A stretch of 64,000 bases of DNA from Dechloromonas sp. HYN0024 (GTDB taxonomy: Bacteria > Pseudomonadota > Gammaproteobacteria > Burkholderiales > Rhodocyclaceae): positions 1,816,501 to 1,880,500 of the forward strand of contig NZ_CP031842.1 in the NCBI RefSeq assembly GCF_003441615.1. Direction: 5' to 3'. Position numbers and translations under genes: made by a program. Below the pieces are notes generated by a model. It did not search any database and was not told where the DNA came from. It saw only the letters and a program-made list of their open reading frames with translations. Of the stretch, positions 26,399 through 37,100 are shown piece after piece. The first letter of the stretch is position 1. The number at the start of each line of letters is the position of its first letter.

Positions 26399-28114
26399 TC
26401 AGCGCGAATGCAGTTCCGCGGCCTTGGTAATGAACTCGTCAGCAAACACCGACATATCAGCCGTCACGTTCTTGATCTGGGAAGCCAGCCAGTTGTAGCC
26501 GAATAGCGCCGGGATGGCGACCGCCAGACCGGCCACGGTGGCGACCAGCGCTGCCGCAATACCCGGCGCGATGGAGTTAACATTGACGTCACCAGCTGCA
26601 GCAATGGCCGCGAAGGTGATCATGACGCCGACCACGGTGCCGAGCAGGCCGAGGAAGGGGCCGCCGGAAATGGCGATGGTGAGTAGCACGATCTGGCTGT
26701 TGATGCGCTGGCCTTCACGAATCTGCGTGGCATCGAGCGAGGCGCGGATCGAATCGAGGGCGGCGCCGGACAGTGCCGGGGTGTCGCCCAGCTTGCCCAT
26801 GGCGTCAAAGCGGTGGGCGATTTCGCGCAGGCCGACGGCATACAGGCGCGTAATGCTCGAATGACGCAGAAGCGGGTCATCAGCCTGCGCTTCGGCGATG
26901 GCCGAACCCGGCGTCAGCATTTCGGCCGAGGACTCGCCAAAGCGCTCGAGGAATTCTGCATTGCCCTTCTTGAGGCGTGACAGGTATTGCGCCTTGCCGA
27001 CCATGACCACGACGCTGATGACGAACATGATGATCAGGATGCCGATGACGATCCAACCGTCAATCGTCACCGCGCCGAGCAGGATGGAGAAGTAGTTGAT
27101 GCCTTCGCCGCCCACCTCTTCATCGAAACTGACCATCGGCGATTCTGCCGACTGGCTCACAGCCAGCGCCTTGATGTAGTCAGCCGAGCGCGCCACGCCA
27201 GCCAGGCCGATTTCATCGACCTCGCCACGGAACCCATCAGCCAGGACGACATCGCCGGCTAGATCGGTGAGGGCAAGATCTCCATTGCCAGCAGCTGCGC
27301 CATCGACAAACAGCGAAACCTTGCCGGCCACGGCGGTCACCGCCAGATGCTGCCAGAGGCCCGGCTTGAGCGCTGTGCCGGCCTTGACCTGGGTGGTGCC
27401 CAGGGAAACGACCGGTATGCCGGCGACCAGGCCGATGCTCAGCGAGCCGATACTCATCAGCTTGCCGCCTTCCATTGCCACCGGCTTGACCCAGGTGGTG
27501 AAGGTAAAACCGTTAGCCGACGCGATGCGCAGGGACGGCGAGGCCGGCAGGACCAGACGCGAGGCGCCATCGAATTCCAGCGAGCCACCCATCGGCCCGG
27601 CCGCTACCGGCTTGCCGGCGGCTTCACGGGCGCTATTGGCATTGCCGGTCGCGTCGCGTCCGACATCCGGGGCGGACAGGTGCAGGGCAAAAATCTGCGC
27701 CGCGTCGTAAGTGCCCTTGGCATCGGCAGTAGCCGGTGCATCGGCCTTGCCCCACTCGATCACGAAGCCGGCCGCCTTGGCATTGGCCGCAACGCGCGGC
27801 ACCTGCACCCAGGCCATGCCCAGTTCGTTGGTCGGGTCGTACTGTTCCAGATGGAACTTGAGCGGCGTCTTGCCATCGGCCGACATGAAGCGCACATCGG
27901 AACCATCCGGCTTGGCATCGGCAAAAGTGAAATTACCGCTATGCAGACGCACGGCCACGGGAATCTGGGTGACTTCCTGCTTCAGTTCCGCCCCCGTCGG
28001 CGTCGTGTCGAGCGTCACCTTCTGTTTATGCGCCCAGTCTCCCGCATGGGCAAACAACGACACGGAAAGGAGGAGGGCCGTCAGGCCGGAGCGCATTGAG
28101 GTCATGGGTTTCAT
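26399..28114 (-). CDS. DUF2341-LamG-ExbB (MotA/TolQ/ExbB) fusion protein
   Basis: A protein of about 571 residues joining an exported sensor-like part to a proton channel. A signal peptide (LTALLLSVSLFAHAG) is followed by a DUF2341 domain (DGSDVRFMSADGKTPLKFHLEQYD...LGMAWVQVP), a LamG/concanavalin-like domain (GGSLEFDGASRLVLP, FTFTTWVKP, LWQHLAVTAV, FRGEVDEIGLAGVARS), then three membrane helices of MotA/TolQ/ExbB type (TIDGWIVIGILIIMFVISVVVMVGK; GGPFLGLLGTVVGVMITFAAIAAAG; IAAALVATVAGLAVAIPALFGYNWL). The start is taken at ATG 28114; a TTG at 28135 overlaps the stop of the exoprotein gene. The extracytoplasmic lectin-like part could sense or hold a polymer while the C-terminus drives ExbD/TonB. 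Confidence 0.82.
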   Translation of the reverse strand: MKPMTSMRSGLTALLLSVSLFAHAGDWAHKQKVTLDTTPTGAELKQEVTQIPVAVRLHSGNFTFADAKPDGSDVRFMSADGKTPLKFHLEQYDPTNELGMAWVQVPRVAANAKAAGFVIEWGKADAPATADAKGTYDAAQIFALHLSAPDVGRDATGNANSAREAAGKPVAAGPMGGSLEFDGASRLVLPASPSLRIASANGFTFTTWVKPVAMEGGKLMSIGSLSIGLVAGIPVVSLGTTQVKAGTALKPGLWQHLAVTAVAGKVSLFVDGAAAGNGDLALTDLAGDVVLADGFRGEVDEIGLAGVARSADYIKALAVSQSAESPMVSFDEEVGGEGINYFSILLGAVTIDGWIVIGILIIMFVISVVVMVGKAQYLSRLKKGNAEFLERFGESSAEMLTPGSAIAEAQADDPLLRHSSITRLYAVGLREIAHRFDAMGKLGDTPALSGAALDSIRASLDATQIREGQRINSQIVLLTIAISGGPFLGLLGTVVGVMITFAAIAAAGDVNVNSIAPGIAAALVATVAGLAVAIPALFGYNWLASQIKNVTADMSVFADEFITKAAELHSR

Positions 28115-28131
28115 CAGTAATGGTTGGGGAG

Positions 28132-31100
28132 TCAAAGGAGCTTTTTCTTCTTGCGTTGGTCGTCTGATTCAACAGGCGTCACAGTCTGATTGCCTTGTGT
28201 TACCGGCTGTTGAAAGTTGCGCTCAGCGGTGCGTTCTTCCCGTCCGGCCTGTTGCGTATTGCGGGAAGCTGGTGCGGTAACCGGAGCAGCTGGCGCAACA
28301 ACCCCGGCGGAACTGGCTTCACCGTAACCAAGCAACTCAACGGTCAAGCTGGTAGCGGCGTTGGGATCGGCCGCTCCGGTGTTGTTGAAGCTGTCCGTTT
28401 TGGCGACAGGCGTGCTGGCCGGGGTCGCAACGGCCCCACCGAGGCCGCTGGTGTCGGTGGTCTTGGCGCCGGAAACACTGCCTGCAGCAGCAATGTTATT
28501 GGCGTTTAGAACGGTCTGAGCGACGATATTGACTCCGCCGGTCGAGCGAACGCCAGCGTCACCTGCGTCGAAGATGCCGCGCGGAGCAATCGGATAGACA
28601 CTGCTTTCCGGCACATCGGGCCCGGCTCTCAGGGTCGCAATCCCGGAGCCGGAAATCGAGCTCGAGATATCAACCTGGGTATTGCCTTTTTCATCGGTGG
28701 TCAGCAAGGGCGGTGGTGCAGACTGCGCCGTTTTCGCCCCCTTTCCGGCATCAATATTGCCGTATTGGGAAACCAGCGTGATACCACCGCCACCCAGCGT
28801 GAAGACCCGTCCCTGATTGACCAGGAAGTCGGTTTTAACCAAGGACTGCAAATCACCCCCGCCGATCGTGAAAATACCGAGGTCGGAGGCTTTCTTTGTT
28901 TTCAGATAGCCCGGGATGTTGGTCAGGCCCGCATAAACTGACCCGCCTGGCGCAAAGACATTGATCGAGCCACCTCGATCTGTTTTCAGCTGGCTGCCAA
29001 AGACGTTGACGTCGCCGCCGGTAATCGATGCAGTCGGGAATAGGCCGGCGATGATGGCATCAAAGACCTCAAGGTTAAAATTTTTGCCTTTATCACTGCT
29101 GCTGCCAAGGAATGACAGGTAGTCGGTGTAGGACGTTACAAATGCGATGCGCTTCGGGATCGGCAAGGCCTTGAACAGTTCGACCGCGCGATCCGGCGTG
29201 ATTTCAGAAGGCAGCGACGGGTCAAGCGAACGCATGTACGCGATGAGTTTCACCTGATCGCCCGTTGGCCAGGTGTCGGTGGTCGTTCCCGTTGATTGCG
29301 AGAGTCCGAGAGTGCTTACCTCCGGGGCACGCAGCCAGGCTGAAGTCAGCGTCGGAGAAAGAAAACCCGCCATAAGTTCGGAGGAAGGAATGGTGCGGAC
29401 ATAATTGAAAAACGCGTCATTCAGCAATTCCTTGTTGGCCAGGAAGAAGCCATTCCGCTGGGCGTCCGGGAGTCCATTGAAACGCTGCGTCAGGGTTGTC
29501 AGGTTCGTTCCCAATGACGGATAAAGCCGGGTCATATAGGCGATGAAGGCTTGTTGGCCCGTGGCAGGCAAATCCGCCGCACTAAAGTTATTGGCATTGA
29601 AGAACAGCGAAATGAATACCGCGTAGTCCGGTCTTGCCCCCGCGACGATATCGATTCCTGCTCCTTGTGCAGGCAGATAGGGGTTGTCCAGATTGCCGCG
29701 GGTAACCACGCCGGTGCCATTGCCCAGGTCGAAATTTCTGCCAGCGGTGAAATCAATGCGCCCGGGTCCGGTCACCACGTCACCCACCACGTTCTTGCCG
29801 CCAACCTTGGTCGTCGTCACGATGTCCCGACCGGCAGTGACCGTAGTGACATCGGACGTCGATAGCTGCTGAATGGCAAAACCGAAGTCCAGAATATCGC
29901 GACCTGCGGATATCTCGGCACGTTTGGGTAGAACGACCGTGGCCGGGAAATAGCCATCACCCCGGAAGTCGATATCGCCGTTGATCGCAATGATGTGAGC
30001 CGGATTCGTATCGCTGGCATGCAAGCCGCCCGCCGTGTGGAATGACAAGCCATCGGCGCCGGCTTGCAGGGCATCGACGATGGACTGATCAACCCCCTTG
30101 GGGGATAGCGCCGTCGGCATCGTTGCCGGATCGCGATCAATCATGACGATCGGCTGCGTGGTGCCGGTTGGTACGCCATTCGCGTCGCGATTGAACTGGG
30201 CGACGATGCTACCCTTGGCGAGCAGGTCAAGCTGCCCGGATGCCGCAGGCGCCAGGCTGAAGCCGTGCTGGAAGGTGATATTTCCGTTCAGGGCCACGGT
30301 GCGCAGTGTGCCGGGGTACATCAGATAGAAGCCTAGGAAGCTGTCACCTAGGTCGAGAAGTTCGGTGCCGCCAGCTGCCTTGATCGCATTGGCGTTTTCG
30401 CTGAGCAGCACGTTGCCCGAGACGGATGTCAGGGTTACGGCGCTGGTGCTGCCGTAGGTCAAATAGGTGCTGAATTTTTCCGGCAGGGTACCCGGGGTCA
30501 GGGTAAACGGGTCGCCGATGTTTCCGGTGACGTTGGTCGCGCTCTGGACAGCCATTGTCGGATTGAAGGCGCTCTCAATCTCCAGATTCTTGCCTGCGCT
30601 TACCCGGAACTGCGTATCGCCGCCGGCAAGAACCGGACGCAGCGAAACGAGCGCACCACCGTTTGGCCCGGTACCGGAAACACTCATGTCTTCAACAATG
30701 TGGTCGCCGGCAACAATGGATCCGGCAGCGCTGAGCGTGGCACTACCTTTCTGTGCATAAAACACGCCGCCACGGATGTCGCCACCAGCACGGACGAGAA
30801 GATCGCCGCCACCCTGTTCAATCAACTGCCCATTGCTTGGAGAGGTTCCAGAGAAATTGGCGTTGGTGGCTACGCTCGCGGAGACATTGGTGACATCACC
30901 GGTTTCGGCAATCACCGTAATGTCGCCGCCGCCGAAAGTCGCTATGCCCTGGTTGAAATAATCAGGCCGCGACCACCAGGCGGTGTTTTGCAACTTTCCG
31001 CTCTTGCTGTCGAAGAGGATCGCACCGGTTGCATCTTCGTAGCTTCGGCCCTGTCGAAACAGCCAGTTGTTGATCATCTGGTTGGTGACCGGCCCCACGA

Positions 31101-34100
31101 CATTGCGCCCCGCCAGAATGCTGATTGCCCCACCGCCACTCGTGAAGCCGGCGCCGGTCGAGGTCGTGCTGCCATACGCCGCATTGTTGTTGCTCTTGAT
31201 CGCAGTCGACAAGGCACTGGTTTTGCCGGCGGTATAGAGGCTTGCGCCAACCGTCGGGTTTCCGCTGAAGTTGGCCATGCTGACGAATGAGCCGCCAAGA
31301 AGGGTGCCAGTCGTCAGATCCAGGGTGTCGAGCAGGACATCACGCCCGGCGGCGATGTTGATGAAGCCGGTACCCGTACGCACCATGGCAACCGGTAGGT
31401 CGGTACCGGTTCCCGAGGTGCGGGCGAAGCTCAGTCGCACATCGCCCGTGTTGAGCAGGGTCGCCTGCGGGTTGGCTGCAGCACTATCGGCACCACCGAC
31501 CAGGCGGTAGCTCCATGACGATGCGCCTCTGGCCGATGTATCGAGCGACCAATCCGGCATGGCTGCGGTCGCCGCAGTCGCCTTGTCAAAGCCATCGCTG
31601 ATCGAGCCGTTGATCAGCAGATTTCCGCCGGCGCGAAGTGTCAACATGCCGGGCTGGCCGTTGAATCGCCACGTGTCGAGATTCCAGCCGCGATTCTGCT
31701 TGGAGCCGGTAGCCAGGGTTTCGTTGACGGAGACGGTCAAGTCGCCCGTGGAGCGCACTTCCATGCCGGGCATCAGCGCCACCGACTGACTGCCGGCAAA
31801 CCGACCGAGAATGGTGCTGGCGTTAGCGATGAACGTATTGGCCTCGGTATACATCTTGCCAGTCGCAGCACCGCTCGTATTGGCCACATTGAGGTTGGTG
31901 GAGCTATCTGCAGCAGCGCTGATTCTGCTGGCCGTGTAAACCTTGTAGGCCTCAATTCCGATGGAGCGGCTTCCCTGCACTGTCGACGTATCGAAGGCAA
32001 CAATTGCCACATCATTGTTGGTATTCAGACGAGGCGCCCGCAGCAGCAACGTACCGCCCTGGCCGGCTCCATTGCCGCTGACATCAAGCACAGCACCGGA
32101 ATTTACGGTGATGCTGGCATCCCCGCTAATGGCCGTCGGCTGGCTACCGTTTGCCGTAGCCGTCCCGATGACGATACTGCCGCCATCACCGGTCGAGCCA
32201 GCTGCACTGGTCACCACGGTGCTTGCCGATGCGACCAGGCGGGCGGTGCTGGCGATGACGATATTGCCGCTACCCGTCCCTGCCTGGTCCTCGGCCGCAT
32301 AAAGCTCGATGCTACCGCCTTTGGGGCCGCGCGCATCAATTTTCCCGGCAATGTTGATGTTGCCGTTATCGACTGCGATGACGCTCTGACGAGCTGTCAT
32401 TGTTTCGCTATTGGCCAGTGCGACGTCGGCATGACGCACCCGGAAAGCACGCGATTCTGTAAAACCGTTGCTGTCGAGCTTGGCGTTGAGTGCGCCAAAA
32501 CTCATGGCCGGGTCAAGCTGGTCGACATCCATGGCAAAACGCCCCTGGGCCGGAACGAAACCGTCGATACCGGACCTGGCCGTTCCCTTCATGGTGCCGT
32601 TGAGGGTTGCCTGGCCTGTGCCGCTGCCATTAACGGCTTTTACCGAAATCGAGCCGGCATCGGCGCCAACTGAGGAAACGTCGAGGGTCGCGGTGCTGCC
32701 CAGCAAAATGCTGCCGGCATCCAGCGCGATGCTGCCGGCGGGTGCATAGGCCACGGTACTACCGAAGACCTGCGACGTACCGGCAGCGCTGATCGTGCCG
32801 CGATTTATATCGATCCTGTCGGAGGCAGTCAGTTTGACCTTGCCTGAATTGGCGACAATTGTCGCGTCGGAAACAATGTCATTGCCGACAAACGACAGGC
32901 TGCCGCCCGATTCCGGTGCGGCCAGCGTACCCACGACGCTGTGACCCTGGTTCAAGTGCAGCGCTCCGGCAGCGGTCAAGGCTGCATCTGCACCGCCGCG
33001 TGCGGTTATCCGTCCGGCTGCGACAACTAGGTTTGCATCAGTACTCAATGCGCCACCCTTTCCGGCTGCCCGGACATCGTTGCTGGCGCTGAGTGTCGCC
33101 GTAGTGAAACCGTGCAGAGCAAAGGCACCGTTGCCGATCTCGATATCCCTGGCATTGAATGTCACGCTGCCGCCGTTAGCGCCGGTCGTCGCATCGACTC
33201 CGGCATTGTCGAAGCGGATGGTTTGCGCTGTGAATGTGGCTTGTGTGGGGTGGCCGCCGGCCATAGCACGCATGCCGGCACCCATAAAGCTCAGATTTTG
33301 GGTTGCGCTGTTGCCCAGATTGACCGTGCCGTAAACATCGATGGTGCTGTAGCTGGTGAAACTCAGGCTGGAGAGATTGTTCAGCGCAGACAGCGCCGCA
33401 TCGTCAAATCTCAGGCCCGAGACATCGCCCGGAGCCCCGGACCCGAAGCTGATACGGTTGGCGCCCAGGCCAAGGGCGGTACCGTTGCCCAGAGCGAGCG
33501 GCCCGCCAACCAGCGTCGACTTGGTGGCATCGAGCATGACCGAGCCGGTAGCGGCCAGTTTCGCTCCGGCCTCGACCTCAAGCGTTCCCTTCGCACCGGC
33601 CGGCGCAGAAATAGAACCATCCGCAGCGATTTGGCTACGCTGGGCTGTTATCTGGGCGCCGGTGCTGACCCGCAACAAGGCACCGTCGGCACCGGTGGTC
33701 GGTGACGACTTGTCGGAAATTGCCAGCGCGCGCGGCGTGTGACTCAGTGTTCCCTGAGCAACCAATGAGCTGCCGGATTTCATCTTAATGGTGCCGTTTG
33801 CCGCCAGAATGATTTCCGGACCGGTGAGTGCGGTCGCTTCACTGTTCGCGACAATGATCTTGTCCGCTCCGACCACCAGTTGATCGACGGCGCCACTGGC
33901 GGTGCGCACACCGCCCAGCAACAGGCTGTCGGCCCCCAAGGCTGTCAGGTCACCGACGGCCAGCTTAAGTGCGCCGGCGCCCGATTCGCCCGGCAAGGCG
34001 GACGCACGGTCGGAAACGATCGCGATCTCGGGAGCCGAAATGTCGGCAATCCCGCTGCTGCCGCCGGCGGCAGCCGCCAGACGAACCACGCCGTCAAGAT

Positions 34101-37100
34101 TGAGCGACTGGGATACGTCGAACACGACGTGGCCACCACTCACGGGAGATGTGGCAAGGGAGGAGAGGAATTTGTTGGCCGAATAGTCGGCAAATTCGGA
34201 CTGCGTGCGTACCTGTGCTGCCGATGTCAGCAGGAAGCCGGACCAGCGGTTATCCCTACCGCCACCCAGCGTCGCCCGGTAGCCGGCAACCATCCAGCTG
34301 CCGTCAACTTTCTGATTATTGCCACGACTGACCATGTCGGTGGTACCGGCGACAGCCGAAACCGTAAAGGCACCCGGCATCAGTGCATAGTGGCCCGGCA
34401 ACAGGGTGTAATAGCCAGCGGCGAGACCGCTGACGCCAGACAGGTAGACGCTGTCACCCGGCTTCAGACCACCGTCCTGGGCATACTGATAGTCGCGCGG
34501 CGCGACCGGGATGCTGTAACCCGGCAAGATGGCGAAGACGTTGGCCGAGGCACTGCCTGTTGCCTTGGCCAGGACATCTCGTGACCCACCAGGGCCCGGC
34601 GTGAACTCGTAAGCATAGAGATCGCCACCACCAGATAGATCAAGGATCGCCCCGCTACCAAAATTGACCGATCGGCCCCGCGATACGATGCGTTTGTCCG
34701 GCAGTGCGTAGTAGTTGGTGGCATTGACGTTGTTCAGATCAACGGCATTTCCGTTGCCAAAGTCGTACAGCCAGTCCCGGCCGTTCTGCACGAAACCCAG
34801 GGGGATGGTACCGGTGGCGTTGACTGAGGTCTGGCTTGCCGCACCATAGCTGAGGGTATCGACTGCATCGAAAACGATCGAGCCCAACGGTGCGCGAACC
34901 ACGCCATTCTGCGTAATGTTCTGCGCCGTGACCGTCAGGCTGCCGCCTGCTGTCAGCGGCTGCGTCGCGGCATTACCGTTGCTCGCAAATGAAATTTCAT
35001 TGCCGCTTCCCGTCGTTGCAAGCTCGAATTGGCTAAGCGATGTCGGATAGACCTGGGCCGACGTTAAGTCCATCTTCCCGGTCACCGAAAAACGGCCGGT
35101 AGACTCGATCAGGGGCTGAGAGGTCGGCGGCGTCGCATTCAGATCGGCTGCAACCTGCCCGACCAGACGGACATCACCCGTGGCATAGATTGATGCAGCA
35201 TCGAAACCCTGCAGGGCGCTGTAGCCAATCAGGTCCACCGTGCCTGCATCGGCTACCAGCGAAACGCCACCAACCGTCGAAGCAGAGGATGCCGGGGCTG
35301 TCTGATAACGCCAATCGGCACTACCCAGTTGGACATAGGGTGCAGTGAGGGTCAACGAACTGTTGGCCAGAGCCCCGGGCGCAGCAGCAATGGCGGGGGC
35401 GTCAACGGTCAGGCCGGCGCGCGCACGGAGTGCCAGACTGCCTCTGCCGAGATCAAAACTCACGACGTTCTGGCTCTTCAGCTTGATCCAGTCGAAGCCG
35501 CCCCGATTGAGGCTGCTGGCCAATACGAAGCCCTGCCCTTCCCAGCCGGACAGGGGCGTATCGGCAGCAGGAAGAGTCGGAATGTTTCGGTTGTCGGCCG
35601 TCACCTGAAGATTTCGGGCCGCCGCAGGATAACCGGCCGGATCCAGGTTGCCCGGCTTCCATTCCCGGTCGAGCACAATAGACAGACTACCGCCGGCCGC
35701 CGTGGTATTGCCACCTGCCGCGGCAAGCGTGCCCTCCAGGACAAGACCCTGGCTTGCCCGAATGTCAATGCTGCCGCCGGCACTGGCGACAAGATTCGAC
35801 TGCTGTCCACCGCGTGATGCCGATCCAACTGGCAGTTGCATCGTTGCCGTGGTACCCGAAACATCCAGTCGGGCCCCTGCTTCGACCACGACATAGCCGG
35901 GTGCGGCAACCAGATTGCCACTGTCGAAACGCCCGATCTGAATAGTGCCGCCACCCAGGAGACTACCCTGGGTCAGAGCGGTTCCGTCCCGCCACAGACG
36001 GCTGGCCGTACCGCTGGCATCGAGAACCGCCTGCGAGCCGATCCAAATGCTGCGTTCCGGACGATAGGGAAGACCGCTGTTGATGGCCGGGGTCAGCGTC
36101 AGGTTGATCGTGCCGCCATGCGCTTCGATGGTGCCGTCCACCGTGATCTGGCGACCAGCGGCGAGGCTGACCGTGGCACCCGGATCAGTGACGATGCTGG
36201 CACCCGCCTCGACGTCGATTTTTCCCATGCCGTCGAGAAGTTGCGGCAGGGCCGACAAGCGCAGGCTGCTGGCGCCACGTGAACCAAGCACCGATCCCAG
36301 CGGCAGTGTGGCGATGCTGAAGGCATCGCTCATCTTTCCGCTGGCAACGTTTGCCGTGAGGCGGTTGGACATCCAGTTATCCACGCGTGGCGCTATCGTT
36401 GCGCCCGACGCCACGGTGATATTGCGGGCGGCGCGGATGTCGTAGGTGGCAAAGCCGCCCTTCTGGAAAAAGCTGCTGGACAGCCCCAGATCATTGACAT
36501 CGGTAGGCGTGCCGCCGAGCGTGAAGCCACGACCCGACAGCGTGAGCGTGCCACCGGCATTCAGGCCATAGGCGCTGAATGAAAGGTCGGAACCCAGTGA
36601 CAATAGGGAAAATGCCGGATCGGTCGATGCGCTGATCGATATGCTGCCACCGGTCCCTGCCGAAATCTTTCCGGTGCTATTCATCCAGGCGCCGCCCGAG
36701 GCGTCGAAAGAAGCGCCACTGCCGACCACCATGCTCGGCCCGCTCAAACTGATGCTACCGCCGCTATTGACCAGCGGACTGATCGGGTTGCCCTGAGCGT
36801 CCACTTCCGCCGCCGAAAGAACGCGATCGTTGGTCCATTTGCCCGCAACATCGAGCCGCACGCCCGGATCGACCGTGACCTGCGATTGCGAACCCACAGA
36901 AATCTTGCCGCCGGGCGCGGAGATGGGGGCACTGATTTCGGTCGTTCCGGCTGAAATCAGTGTCAATGAGCCGCCTGCCGGTAATTTAACCGGGGCGTTG
37001 ACCGTAATGTCGCCACCACCATAGACGCTCAGACGCGAAAATCCGGCGTCGGTCAGCGTGGTCGGATCAATCACCAGGCCCGAGTTCGCGCTGCCGATGG

